In this document: positions 52,235 to 61,743 of the stretch, in pieces
Position numbering within the stretch: the first letter of the stretch is position 1
Layout of the letters: each line of letters begins with the position of its first letter
Assembly (NCBI RefSeq): GCF_016009175.1
Contig: NZ_JADUCM010000001.1
Span: 434,001 to 498,000 of the forward strand
Origin: Pseudomonas alkylphenolica
GTDB lineage: Bacteria > Pseudomonadota > Gammaproteobacteria > Pseudomonadales > Pseudomonadaceae
DNA: 64,000 nt
Reading direction: 5' to 3'
Position numbers and translations under genes: made by a program
Notes under the pieces: generated by a model
What the model saw: only the letters and a program-made list of their open reading frames with translations
Told to the model about the DNA's origin: nothing
Databases searched by the model: none

Positions 52235-54739
52235 TCAGGCCACGCTGATCAGCTCGATGCGTATGGCGCATTTCTTGTAGTCGGTCTGCTTGGAAATCGG
52301 GTCGGTGGCATCAAGCGTGACTTTGTTGATCAACTTGTTGGCATCGAAGAACGGCACAAACACCAGCCCGCGCGGCGGTTTGTTGCGCCCGCGGGTTTCG
52401 ATGCGCGCGCGAATCTCGCCGCGGCGGCTGATCAGTTTCACCTCGCTGCCTCGCCGTGCATTCATGGCTTTGGCGTCATCGGGATGCATGTACACCAGGG
52501 CATCGGGCACGGCCTTGTACAGTTCTTCGACGCGCTGGGTCATCGTGCCGGTGTGCCAGTGCTCGAGCACCCGGCCGGTACTGAGCCAGAAGGGGAACTC
52601 GTCATCCGGGGCTTCAGCGGGTGGCTCGTAAGGCAGGGCAAAGATGATCGCCTTCTTGTCCGGGTAGCCATAGAACTGCACGCCGCTGCCGGCTTCGACA
52701 TAGGGGTCGAGCCCTTCGCGGTAGCGCCAGCGGGTTTCCTTGCCATCGACCACCGGCCAGCGTAGCCCGCGCTCGGTGTGGTACTGGTCGAATGGCGCCA
52801 GGTCATGGCCATGGCCTCGGCCAAACTGGGCGTATTCTTCGAACAGGCCTTTTTGCAGGTAGTAACCAAACGCCTTGGCTTCATCGTTCTTGTAGCCGGC
52901 TTCCAGCTGTTCAACCGGGAACTGGTCCACCTGGCCGTTCTTGAATAGCACCTCGTAGAGGGTTCTGCCTTTGTATTCGGGGGCTTTTGCCAGCAGTTCG
53001 GCCGGCCAGGCTTCATCGGTGGTAAAGCGTTTGGAGAACTCCACCAGTTGCCACAAGTCCGACTTGGCATCGCCCGGTGCACTGACCAGTTGGTGCCAGA
53101 ACTGGGTGCGGCGCTCGGCGTTGCCATAGGCGCCTTCTTTCTCCACCCACATGGCGCTGGGCAGAATCAGGTCAGCGGCCTGGGCCGAGACGGTGGGGTA
53201 CACATCGGAAACGATGACGAAGTTTTCCGGCTTGCGCCAACCGGGCAGCACTTCCTGCATGATGTTGGGCCCGGCATGCATGTTGTTGCTGGCCTGGGTC
53301 CAGTAGACGTTGAGCACGCCATCCTTGAGCATTCGGCTCTGTTGCACGGCATGGAAACCGACCTTTTCCTCGATGGTGCCCGCAGGCAGCTTCCAGATCT
53401 TTTCGGCGGTGGCGCGGTGCTTGGGATTGGTCACCACCAGGTCGGCGGGCAAGCGGTGGGAGAAGGTCCCGACTTCACGCGCAGTGCCGCAGGCAGAAGG
53501 TTGCCCGGTGAGCGAGAAAGGGCTATTGCCGGGTTCGCTGATCTTGCCGGTGAGCAAATGGATGTTGTAGATCAGGTTGTTGGCCCAAACGCCACGGGTG
53601 TGCTGGTTGAAACCCATGGTCCAGAACGACACGACCTTGCGCTTGGGGTCGGCATACAGTTCAGCCAGCGCCTTGAGGCGCTCGGCGGGTACACCGGACT
53701 CTTTCGCGGTGCGCTCCAGGGTATAAGGGCGGACGAAAGCGGCGAACTGCTCGAAGTCGATGTCGCTCCAGGTATTGGCCTTGTCGGCGTTCTTGGCCCT
53801 GGTCTCCAGCGGGTTGTCCGGACGCAGGCCGTAACCGATGTCGTCGGCGCCCTTGGCGAAGCGAGTGTGCTTGCTGATGAAGTCCTTGTTTACCGCGCCG
53901 CTTTCGATGATGTGATTGGCGATGTAGTTGAGGATCAGCAGGTCGGTCTGCGGCTTGAACACCATGGGAATGTCGGCCAGTTCGAAGCTGCGGTGTTCGA
54001 ACGTAGACAGTACCGCGACCTTGACTGTCGGCTGGCTCAGGCGCCGGTCGGTGACCCGGCTCCAGAGGATCGGGTGCATCTCGGCCATGTTCGAGCCCCA
54101 GAGCACGAAAGCATCGGTTGCCTCGATGTCGTCGTAGCAGCCCATCGGCTCGTCCATGCCGAAGGTGCGCATGAAGCCCATGACCGCCGAGGCCATGCAG
54201 TGACGGGCATTGGGGTCGATATTGTTGCTGCGAAAGCCGGCTTTCATCAGCTTGTTGGCCGCGTAACCTTCCCACACCGTCCATTGTCCGGAACCGAACA
54301 TGCCGATTGCACTGGGGCCTTTGTTTTTCAAGGCCTCCTTGTACTTGCTGGCCATGATGTCGAAGGCCTTGTCCCAACTGATCGGCTGGAATTCACCCTG
54401 TTTGTCGTACTGGCCGTTTTTCATGCGCAGCAGCGGCTGGGTCAGGCGGTCGGTGCCGTACATGATCTTCGACAGGAAGTAGCCCTTGACGCAGTTCAGC
54501 CCCCGGTTGACCTCGGCCTTGACGTCACCGTGCGTGGCCACCACGCGGTTGTCGCGCGTGGCGACCATCACGCTGCAGCCAGTGCCGCAGAAACGGCAGG
54601 GCGCCTTGTTCCAGTCCAGCGTCACCATGTCTGCTTCGGTGATCAGGTTACTGGCGGTGGTGTAGATCGGCAGGCCGGCCGCAGCGGCAGCAATGGCGGC
54701 GGCCTGGGCTTTGGCGAACTCACGGCGGGTCATGCTCAT
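52235..54739 (-). CDS. napA: Periplasmic nitrate reductase catalytic subunit
   Basis: An 834-residue NapA. A Tat signal ([19 protein letters not shown]) is at the N-terminus. The 4Fe-4S ligands are in [12 protein letters not shown] and [15 protein letters not shown]. The molybdenum ligand Cys is in [18 protein letters not shown], typical of NapA-type bis-MGD enzymes. The cofactor-binding C-terminal domain ends at a normal length. It reduces nitrate to nitrite in the periplasm. The start overlaps napD by ATGA. Confidence 0.97.
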   Translation of the reverse strand: MSMTRREFAKAQAAAIAAAAAGLPIYTTASNLITEADMVTLDWNKAPCRFCGTGCSVMVATRDNRVVATHGDVKAEVNRGLNCVKGYFLSKIMYGTDRLTQPLLRMKNGQYDKQGEFQPISWDKAFDIMASKYKEALKNKGPSAIGMFGSGQWTVWEGYAANKLMKAGFRSNNIDPNARHCMASAVMGFMRTFGMDEPMGCYDDIEATDAFVLWGSNMAEMHPILWSRVTDRRLSQPTVKVAVLSTFEHRSFELADIPMVFKPQTDLLILNYIANHIIESGAVNKDFISKHTRFAKGADDIGYGLRPDNPLETRAKNADKANTWSDIDFEQFAAFVRPYTLERTAKESGVPAERLKALAELYADPKRKVVSFWTMGFNQHTRGVWANNLIYNIHLLTGKISEPGNSPFSLTGQPSACGTAREVGTFSHRLPADLVVTNPKHRATAEKIWKLPAGTIEEKVGFHAVQQSRMLKDGVLNVYWTQASNNMHAGPNIMQEVLPGWRKPENFVIVSDVYPTVSAQAADLILPSAMWVEKEGAYGNAERRTQFWHQLVSAPGDAKSDLWQLVEFSKRFTTDEAWPAELLAKAPEYKGRTLYEVLFKNGQVDQFPVEQLEAGYKNDEAKAFGYYLQKGLFEEYAQFGRGHGHDLAPFDQYHTERGLRWPVVDGKETRWRYREGLDPYVEAGSGVQFYGYPDKKAIIFALPYEPPAEAPDDEFPFWLSTGRVLEHWHTGTMTQRVEELYKAVPDALVYMHPDDAKAMNARRGSEVKLISRRGEIRARIETRGRNKPPRGLVFVPFFDANKLINKVTLDATDPISKQTDYKKCAIRIELISVA

Positions 54740-54996
54740 TCGATCTCTCCTGCGGGGTCGAGGAGTTCGTGGTAGATCAACGCCGCATTGAGTACGCCCG
54801 GCAAATTGTTGATCTGGTCGATGCGTTGCAGTATTTGATTTTCGTGATTGGCTTCAAGTACGACCACCAACTTTCCGGCAGCACTTTCCTGATGCAGCTC
54901 AAGGCCATCGAGCAGGCGCAAGTTGGCTTTTACTGCATCGAGCAGTTCAGGGCGGGCAAGTACTACAAGGCTGGCAATATGCAGCGTGTTATCCAT
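54736..54996 (-). CDS. napD: NapD maturation chaperone
   Basis: An 86-residue NapD ([57 protein letters not shown]), a ferredoxin-like fold that binds the NapA Tat signal and delays export until the cofactor is inserted. It overlaps napA by 4 bases and follows napE. Confidence 0.95.
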   Translation of the reverse strand: MDNTLHIASLVVLARPELLDAVKANLRLLDGLELHQESAAGKLVVVLEANHENQILQRIDQINNLPGVLNAALIYHELLDPAGEIE

Positions 54997-55029
54997 GTGC
55001 TGGCTCCAATAGACACAATCGGGTGCCTA

Positions 55030-55197
55030 TCAGCTCGGTGGCCCGGGCGGGCCATAGAGCATTTGTAAAAACCAGATGATGAACCCGTAACCGCCGACAA
55101 TCGCCACCGACAGCAGGGGGAACAGGCAGGCGACGAGGAAGACGAACAGCAACGCCTCTTTGCGACGCACAGGTTTTTGTTCTTCAGCCGATGGCAT
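55030..55197 (-). CDS. napE: NapE small membrane protein
   Basis: A 55-residue NapE: a charged N-terminus (MPSAEEQKPVRRKEALLF) and one membrane helix (VFLVACLFPLLSVAIVGGYGFIIWFLQMLYGP). Start at 55197 preferred over 55248. First gene of napEDABC. Its precise role is unknown. The upstream 170 bases hold only half-sites (TTGATTT) of the FNR/ANR kind, so oxygen control is not proven here. Confidence 0.9.
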   Translation of the reverse strand: MPSAEEQKPVRRKEALLFVFLVACLFPLLSVAIVGGYGFIIWFLQMLYGPPGPPS

Positions 55198-55368
55198 GGA
55201 ACGCGCTCCAGGCAGGTCTGGATTGAGCGTAGACCACACGAGTTGCAAGGTAAATCAAAGCAACTTAATTAGACCGACGGAACGAGTGCTGCAGATCAAG
55301 GCGTACAGCAAGTTAGTGTCTGGTGGTAATACGAAATAGACTGATAATTAATGCGAGTTGCGAAATGG

Positions 55369-55563
55369 CTACTGTGGGTTAGCCCGTAGTTGGTTCTGCA
55401 GTGCTTCGTTGATCGCGACCAGTTTTGCAATGTTTTGCCGTGCCTTGACCAGTTCCTGGTTCAGGTACTCGGTTTCGTTGGTCATCAGCACCACCTGGTG
55501 CTTCCACATCTCGACCAGGATGGGGGAGGCGATCTCGCCGAAGTCTTCGTCATGAGGGGTCAT
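55369..55563 (-). CDS. Small coiled-coil protein, 64 aa
   Basis: A 64-residue protein, MTPHDEDFGEIASPILVEMW followed by a helical region (YLNQELVKARQNIAKLVAINEALQNQL) likely to form a coiled coil. An in-frame GTG 9 bases upstream is an alternative start. No family recognised. It lies alone, upstream of nap and pointing the same way. The short gap 55198-55368 shows no gene. Confidence 0.6.
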   Translation of the reverse strand: MTPHDEDFGEIASPILVEMWKHQVVLMTNETEYLNQELVKARQNIAKLVAINEALQNQLRANPQ

Positions 55564-55674
55564 GGTCTTCACTCACTCGATGGGTTGCTGTATGTATATA
55601 CAGTAACTGAACGTTGCCCGATTGCGCTAGCCCGGCGAACGAACCGCCCGTCATTTTGTCTGCCAAATGCGCAA

Positions 55675-55693
55675 GGCCCGAACGTGTCGGGCC
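55675..55693 (-). terminator. Hairpin downstream of the autotransporter gene
   Basis: GGCCCGA/TCGGGCC with a 5-base loop, 26 bases past the autotransporter stop on the minus strand. The following T content is modest, so this is a probable rather than certain terminator. Confidence 0.6.
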
Positions 55694-55718
55694 CTGGAAG
55701 GTGCGCAAGCGGGACGGA

Positions 55719-58700
55719 TCAGAATTTGACCTTGAGCCCCAGTATGCCTTCATAACCGTGGCTGTCGTTGTCCAGGCCTTTCTCGTAGCCGGCCGAGACA
55801 TGGATCGTGGTTTTCTCGCTCACTTGATAGTCCACGCCCAGGTTCACTTCGGTCCAGGTCCCCCCCAGGTCCGTAGTGAAGGGGACAAAACCATCGTTTG
55901 AAGAGAACTCGGTTTTTGGCTGGCTCTTGAACTCGTGCCAGATGCTCGGACGGACCCAGACGTTGGTGCGGTGCAGCTTGCCTTTGTCGTCCTCGCGAAA
56001 CAGGTCTTTGTCGATCCGCACCCCGAGGCGTCCGGTCAATGAATCAACGTCCTCGAAACGCACGTCGGAGGCCTCGTCGTGGCTGTCGTTGAGTTTGATC
56101 CGGGTGACGATCACCTGGGCTTGCGGCTCGATCTTGAGTGATTCGTCCTTGTTCAGCTTGAACGGGTAACCGGCTTCGAGCGAGGCGGAAATGCCTTTTC
56201 CCTTGGTTTTGAAGCGCGGCAGGTCTTGCGGACGGGCTTCAACGTCGAAGTGGTTGAGCTGCAGAACGCCGTCCAGATACCACCCCGACGGACCGAAGTG
56301 GGTCCAGTAGGCACCCAGGCCGACCGCACGCAGCTTGGCGTCGCCGGCGGCGCTGCCGTCGGTGTGCTCGATATCCCCGGTGACCTTGCCGGCCGACAGG
56401 GAAATCCCCGCCTGGTCGGTACTGCCATCGGTGTCCTCGCCGTGGTACAGGTCGATACCGACCTGGAAGGCTTGCTGGTTGTAGTCATAGGCACTGCCAT
56501 TGCTCAGGCTCTGGTCGCCCTGGCCATAAATCAGACGGCCCCAGCCCAGTGACGGACCGTAGTCGCTTTGTTCCTCTGCCGGCAGTGGGTCGAAATCGTT
56601 GCGGACCTCTTCACCCATCCGCTCATGCAGGGTATCGACCAGCATGCGGCTGTAGCGCAGGGTCATGCCGGGGATGGCGCTGTACAGCGAAGTTTCCGGA
56701 CGGTAGTTAGGTACCTGAGCCGGGCTGGGTTTTGGTGTTGGAGCGACCGGTGTCGGGTTCACCGGTACCGGATCGACAGGCGCTGGATCAACGGGTGTCG
56801 GGTCGACAGGCGCCGGATCAACAGGTGTCGGGTCGACAGGCGCCGGATCAACAGGTGTTGGATCGACTGGTGTTGGGTCAACAGGCGTTGGATCGACTGG
56901 TGTTGGGTCAACAGGTGTCGGATCAACAGGTGTCGGATCAACAGGCGTGGCGTCCTGGGTCGAGCGCAGGTACCAGGCCTGGCCATTACTGTCGTCCAGG
57001 CTGGCTCTGTGCAAGGTGTACTCATACGGCCCAGCCTTGACCCGGCTGAGCAATCTGAAGGCCTGCTCCTGGGTAGTGCCGCCGTTGACGGCGTCGACCA
57101 CCTGAATGCCGTTGCCGGTTGTCAGGGCGCCTGGGCCACCGGCGTTCTTGATCTGCAGGTTGCTGCTGCCCGTTGCCTGACCGCCATCGATGACCAGTTT
57201 GTCGGACGGCGATTGGTCGTCGTACAGGTAGGTATTCAGGGCGATGGTGCCGTTGTCACTTTGGTACTGGTTGACCGTGAGTGTCTTGAAGTTGCCGCCA
57301 GTGGGTGCACTGAAGTCGATCAGGCTGTTGTCATTGCGCAGTGAGCTCAGGTTCGAGTTGCCGGTGAGCTTCCACAGGCTGGTGTTGCTCATGGTCAGGT
57401 TCGAGGTACTGCCTGCTGCGGTGTTGGCAGCGCCATTGACCTGGGAGCTGGCCAGGCTGATGTTGGCGAGGCCCGGGTCCAGGGTGCCAGCATCGACATG
57501 CAGCCATTGGCCGCTGCCGCCGGCGATGACATCCTCAAGCGTGATGTCGGCCAGGCCTTGGACGGAAACAGTTGCACCGTGCAGGTTGTGCAACACGGTG
57601 CTGCTCAGGTCTGCCTCGCTGAGGCCGGCTGTGGTGCCTTGCAAGGCCAGGGCCGAGGCGTTGTCACCCGTGGCGCTCACAGTCGATTGTTCGGCGCGCA
57701 GCTGTCCGCCGTCCTTGACCAGCATGCCGTGCGAACCGTCACCTTGGGTAATGACACTGGCCTGGCGCAGGGTCGCCGAACTGGGGATTCCGCTGACCAG
57801 AACACCATGGGAGCCGGCACCGCTGGTGCTGGCAACGCTGTTGTCGGCGTGCAGCTCGCCGCCGCGTTCAGCCTGCAGGCCTGCTGAGTTGTCACCGTGG
57901 GTGCGGATGCTGGAGTCCTTGAGGTTCAGGGTGGCGGTCTGGGCGTCTTTGAAGTTGCGGCTCACCCGGGCACCGGCAGCGTTGGCACCCAGGGTTTCGA
58001 CGGTCACGCTGTTGGCGTCCAGCACCACGCTGCCGGGTTTGGGCCCGCCGATGCCTGCGTAGAGGCCAATGGAACGGTCGCCTTCGGTTTTCACCGACAC
58101 GCCGTTGAGCTGCATGCTGCCGCCATCATCCACGGCCGCGCCATAGGCCTGCTGGCCGGTGGTCAGCAGGTGAGTACCGTTGGCGATCAGCAGTGCGCCT
58201 TCGTTACGCGAGGCGAGGGCATGCGGGAAGGTCAGGTTGGACTGCACGGGGGAGCCGTTGCCACTGGTGGTGACGGTGCCGCCATTGAGAATCACCGTGG
58301 CGTTCAAATTGGCGACCACGCCCATGGCGTTGTCGTCGCCGGCGGTATAAACGTTGACGTTGTCGGCCGTGACGGTGGCATTGCCAGCGCTGATCCCGGT
58401 CGAGTAATTGCCCAGGGTACTGACGCTGCCATTGTGGATAGCAATGTCGGCGCCGTTGCCAGCGCTGATGCCGTAACTGGATTTTTGCGAGGTACGCACC
58501 TGGCTGTCGCTGAGCACCAGGCTCGCCCCCGCGCCGTCAACCAGCACGCCGGGCGCCCACGGGCCAGCGGCGTTGAGCAAGGCATCGACGGCGATCTGGG
58601 TTTTGCTCACCTGGGCCTGGGCGCCGGCCGTTACGTTAAGGCCAATCGCGCGCGCGCCAAGCACCGAAATTTCGCTGCCGGTCACTTGTGCCTGGCTGCC

Positions 58701-59885
58701 GGGGCCCTCGACCGAGACGCCGTGACCGTAAGTCCCTTGCGCCGTAATGATGCTTTTATCGATGACCAGGCTGCCGCCCGCCATGGCCCGGGCGGCAGCG
58801 GCCGGGTTGGTGACGACACCGGCACCGGTGACGCTGATGCGGCTGTCGCTGAGCGTTATGTCACTGGCTTCGGCACGGGCGCCGCCGACGTAATTGCCGC
58901 TGGCTGTCACATCCAGGCCCTTGCCGGTGATCGTCGAGCCGTCCAGCGCATGCAGTACCGCAGTGGTCGTGGTGCTGGTGGCAGCGTTGGTGGAATTGAA
59001 GGTGCTGTCGGTCAGGGCGATTGTGCTGTTGCGCTCCGCACGGGCACCACTGGCGGCGGCACCGCTGGTGTTGACAGTCACATCGCTGGCGCTGATGCGG
59101 CTGCCATTTTCAGCCTTCAGGCCATGGCTGATCGTGGCGCCGCTGACGGCACCGCTGGTGGTGACGGTGGTGCCGTTGCTCAGCGCGATGCTGCCGCCAT
59201 CCTTGGCCAGTACGCCAATGGACCCCTTGGCCAGCGTGCTGACTGCGCCGCCACTGAAGTCAATGCTGCTGCCGCTACCGCTAGCCAGCAGCCCCACGTT
59301 ATTGCTGCCGGCCAGGCCACCCATGTTGACCTGACTGTTGTCGAGAACGACCGCGCCGCCATTTTGTGCGATCACACCGGTCATGTTATTGGCGTTGAAG
59401 GCAACGCCCAGCGCGGTCTGCGGGAGCATGTCGATACGTACGCCGCTACCGCCGATGGTACCGCCATCGGCCAGCAGGCCTTTCTGGCCATTGGCCGTGG
59501 CAGCCGTTACCGCGCCATTGGCGACGGTGCCTTGCTGGAAGCTGATCTGCACACCGGTGTCGGCTTTTACTCCGGTGCTGTTGGCTGCGCGCAGGCTGAC
59601 GCTGGAGCTGTCTACGGCGCCAGTGGTAATGCCCACCCCGTTGGCCACGGTGACAATGACCGGCGCAGGCACGCCGAGTAATCCCATCAACGACGGATGG
59701 CCGATATTCAAGCTGACCAGGGCAGGCACAAACTCGTCCTGGCGCTCGTTGATTGCTGCGTCTTCGGCCTGTGCACCGTGGATCGGCAGGTAGCACAGGG
59801 TGCCCAGAATCAGGCTGATTGCCAGGGCCAGGTGGTTATGTGCCAGGTGGTCCAGAGGCAGTGCACGCTCGGTGATGTGTTTCAT
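55719..59885 (-). CDS. Type V autotransporter with low-complexity linker
   Basis: A 1388-residue autotransporter. An extended signal region (start MKHITERALPL; hydrophobic LALAISLILGTLCYLP, then GAQAED) leads to a beta-helical passenger (about 60-1050) built of Ser/Thr/Gly/Asn repeats such as GVKADTGVQISFQQGT, GGTVTTSGNGSPV, DVTVNTSGAAASGARAE. A linker of about fifteen DPTPV units (about 980-1060) joins the passenger to a C-terminal 12-strand barrel (about 1120-1388) ending in the outer-membrane signature GLKVKF. The start at 59885 is preferred to one 15 bases upstream. Likely a surface adhesin; no protease or other catalytic motif was seen. Confidence 0.93.
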   Translation of the reverse strand: MKHITERALPLDHLAHNHLALAISLILGTLCYLPIHGAQAEDAAINERQDEFVPALVSLNIGHPSLMGLLGVPAPVIVTVANGVGITTGAVDSSSVSLRAANSTGVKADTGVQISFQQGTVANGAVTAATANGQKGLLADGGTIGGSGVRIDMLPQTALGVAFNANNMTGVIAQNGGAVVLDNSQVNMGGLAGSNNVGLLASGSGSSIDFSGGAVSTLAKGSIGVLAKDGGSIALSNGTTVTTSGAVSGATISHGLKAENGSRISASDVTVNTSGAAASGARAERNSTIALTDSTFNSTNAATSTTTTAVLHALDGSTITGKGLDVTASGNYVGGARAEASDITLSDSRISVTGAGVVTNPAAAARAMAGGSLVIDKSIITAQGTYGHGVSVEGPGSQAQVTGSEISVLGARAIGLNVTAGAQAQVSKTQIAVDALLNAAGPWAPGVLVDGAGASLVLSDSQVRTSQKSSYGISAGNGADIAIHNGSVSTLGNYSTGISAGNATVTADNVNVYTAGDDNAMGVVANLNATVILNGGTVTTSGNGSPVQSNLTFPHALASRNEGALLIANGTHLLTTGQQAYGAAVDDGGSMQLNGVSVKTEGDRSIGLYAGIGGPKPGSVVLDANSVTVETLGANAAGARVSRNFKDAQTATLNLKDSSIRTHGDNSAGLQAERGGELHADNSVASTSGAGSHGVLVSGIPSSATLRQASVITQGDGSHGMLVKDGGQLRAEQSTVSATGDNASALALQGTTAGLSEADLSSTVLHNLHGATVSVQGLADITLEDVIAGGSGQWLHVDAGTLDPGLANISLASSQVNGAANTAAGSTSNLTMSNTSLWKLTGNSNLSSLRNDNSLIDFSAPTGGNFKTLTVNQYQSDNGTIALNTYLYDDQSPSDKLVIDGGQATGSSNLQIKNAGGPGALTTGNGIQVVDAVNGGTTQEQAFRLLSRVKAGPYEYTLHRASLDDSNGQAWYLRSTQDATPVDPTPVDPTPVDPTPVDPTPVDPTPVDPTPVDPAPVDPTPVDPAPVDPTPVDPAPVDPVPVNPTPVAPTPKPSPAQVPNYRPETSLYSAIPGMTLRYSRMLVDTLHERMGEEVRNDFDPLPAEEQSDYGPSLGWGRLIYGQGDQSLSNGSAYDYNQQAFQVGIDLYHGEDTDGSTDQAGISLSAGKVTGDIEHTDGSAAGDAKLRAVGLGAYWTHFGPSGWYLDGVLQLNHFDVEARPQDLPRFKTKGKGISASLEAGYPFKLNKDESLKIEPQAQVIVTRIKLNDSHDEASDVRFEDVDSLTGRLGVRIDKDLFREDDKGKLHRTNVWVRPSIWHEFKSQPKTEFSSNDGFVPFTTDLGGTWTEVNLGVDYQVSEKTTIHVSAGYEKGLDNDSHGYEGILGLKVKF
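56755..56950. repeat. 15-bp coding minisatellite (DPTPV units)
   Basis: Tandem 15-base units (plus-strand form GGATCAACAGGTGTC with variants) inside the autotransporter gene encode about fifteen DPTPV/DPAPV pentapeptides. The unit is a multiple of three, so changes in copy number would alter linker length but not the frame. Confidence 0.88.
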
Positions 59886-60038
59886 GGCAACCTCCAACAA
59901 AATGTATGTAGGAAGTGTCTGCCTAGGCAGCGAAATGCTCTGTAGGAGTCGCCTTAGCTGCGTGTAGGAGCTTCACTGAAGGCGGTGCTGGTCTAGGCTT
60001 GCTTTTCAGGCCCGTGTCGGCCCGAAAGGAGCGCTGTG

Positions 60039-61715
60039 ATGAGTCGGGTAATGATTGTCGAGCCACTGCCGTTGATGCGTCTGGCCATTGCCCAGGTGGT
60101 GCAGCGGCTGGGGCATGAGGTGGTCGCTGAGGTCGAAAATGGCCAGGAGGCGCTGGTACACGCACGCAGTGATGGTCCTGAACTGGTGGTGCTTGAACTG
60201 GCCATCGAAGGCCTGGGTGGCCTGGACCTGATCCGGCGCTTGAAACTGCGCGATCCGGCACTGCAGTTGCTGGTGTATACGGGGCAAAGCAGCAGTCATT
60301 TCGCTCGTTTGTGTGTACAGGCCGGGGCCGATGGCTTCGTCAACAAGCACGACGAACCACTCGAGCTTGAGCGTGGCTTGCAGGCCGTGGTGCACGGACG
60401 CCAGTATTTCCCTCGGGAGTCCAGGCGTGCGCCGACGCCGGTTGGCGGCAAAGAGCTGGATACGCTCTCGGCTCGGGAACTGACCGTACTGGAGTTGATC
60501 AGCGAGGGACGCTCCAATCAGGCCATCGCCGAGCAGCTGTCGATAAGCTACAAGACCGTTAGTACCTACAAGACCCGCTTGCAGGAAAAGCTTCAGGTCG
60601 ATTCGCGCCTGGCCCTGGCGACGATCGCCCAGCGCAATGGCATTGGTTCTTCGGGCGTGGCGACGCTGGCTGAGTCCGAGTCGAAGGCTGAGCACTGGCA
60701 CGACCCGACGCAGCAGGCCCTGATGCGGGCAATGCTCGAGGCCTCACCCAACCCGATGTTCGTGCGTGACCGGGAGGGGCGCCTGCTGTTGTGCAACCAG
60801 CCTTTTCTGGCGTGGCACCACGCATCTGTCGAACGCGTGCTCGGTGGCCGGTTAACGGATGCGTTCTGGTTCACCGCAGAGGAGGGCCAGCGGTACCAGG
60901 CCCGTTATGATGAGTTGCTCGAGAAAGGCCAGGCATTCACCAACCAGCTCAACATCGAGTTCCTCGGTGAGCCGCATTTCATGCGGTTCTGGGTTGAGCC
61001 CTGGCGGGACGCCGAAGGCAATGTACAGGGCATGGTCGGCAGTTTCGAAGACCTGACCGATCGACAGATTCTGCTGGGCCAACTGCGCGATGCACACGAA
61101 CACGCTCAGGCCAGATACCGGGAGGTGACCGGCTTTGCCCACGTGGTGCATGATGACCTGCTTGAACCACTACAGCGCCTGCAAACCAGCCTTCGGGCAG
61201 TCGAAGTGCCGTTGCCAGGCCTGTACGCACTGCACACAGTCACCCATCGCCTGGCGCAGCTACAGCGGCTGCTGAACCTTGATCAGCAGCGTCCGCCACT
61301 GGTGCCGGCGCAGCTGGACATCACCCGGTGGCTGGAGGCACGGCTGGCCGCGTTCAGCGCACAGCTGAGCAAGGGCTTTGTTGCGCCGACGCTGGAGATC
61401 AAGGAGGTCAACGCCAGGCAGCTCTGGATCGATGGTGAGCGGCTGGGCGCATTGTTCGACTGCCTGCTGGAGTACCTGAGTGAAGCAGCGCCCATGGCGC
61501 CGTTGCGGATCAACCTGGCAACACGGCTGCAACTGAACGGTGCAGTCAGCCTGAACCTGGCAGTCACCCTCTGCCGGCCTCTCGAACATCGCCGGGGTAT
61601 TGCCTTGCAGCTGTGCCGCAACCTGACTCAGTCAATGGACGGCAGTTTCCGGGTGGTGCATGAGAACGGTGAAACGGCGTTCCTGATCGGGCTCGAGTCT
61701 GCCGCGGCCTTGTGA
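60039..61715 (+). CDS. Hybrid regulator: pseudo-receiver, LuxR HTH, PAS and histidine-kinase-like modules
   Basis: A 558-residue protein in unusual order. Residues 1-120 form a CheY-like receiver in which the phospho-acceptor Asp is Glu (E53 in VVLELAIEG), while T81 and K103 remain. Residues about 140-200 are a LuxR-type helix-turn-helix (SARELTVLELISEGRSNQAIAEQLSISYKTVSTYKTRLQEKL). Residues about 228-342 are a PAS domain. A kinase-like helix carries H371 in HVVHDDLLEPLQRL, followed by a region with no recognisable ATP-binding G boxes. The Glu may mimic permanent phosphorylation. Start at 60039 after AAGGAG; GTG 60036 is an alternative. It lies between the autotransporter and an M50/HlyD gene and may control one of them. 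Confidence 0.85.
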   Translation: MSRVMIVEPLPLMRLAIAQVVQRLGHEVVAEVENGQEALVHARSDGPELVVLELAIEGLGGLDLIRRLKLRDPALQLLVYTGQSSSHFARLCVQAGADGFVNKHDEPLELERGLQAVVHGRQYFPRESRRAPTPVGGKELDTLSARELTVLELISEGRSNQAIAEQLSISYKTVSTYKTRLQEKLQVDSRLALATIAQRNGIGSSGVATLAESESKAEHWHDPTQQALMRAMLEASPNPMFVRDREGRLLLCNQPFLAWHHASVERVLGGRLTDAFWFTAEEGQRYQARYDELLEKGQAFTNQLNIEFLGEPHFMRFWVEPWRDAEGNVQGMVGSFEDLTDRQILLGQLRDAHEHAQARYREVTGFAHVVHDDLLEPLQRLQTSLRAVEVPLPGLYALHTVTHRLAQLQRLLNLDQQRPPLVPAQLDITRWLEARLAAFSAQLSKGFVAPTLEIKEVNARQLWIDGERLGALFDCLLEYLSEAAPMAPLRINLATRLQLNGAVSLNLAVTLCRPLEHRRGIALQLCRNLTQSMDGSFRVVHENGETAFLIGLESAAAL

Positions 61716-61743
61716 AGCTGCGCGCACAAGGCCGTGGCAGCCA

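Noticed and set aside
55198..55368. FNR/ANR box upstream of napE
   Set aside because: Only half-sites such as TTGATTT were found; no TTGAT-N4-ATCAA palindrome.
57897..59681. Long plus-strand open frame opposite the autotransporter passenger
   Set aside because: Mirror of the repetitive coding sequence; the minus strand has signal peptide, passenger and barrel in order.
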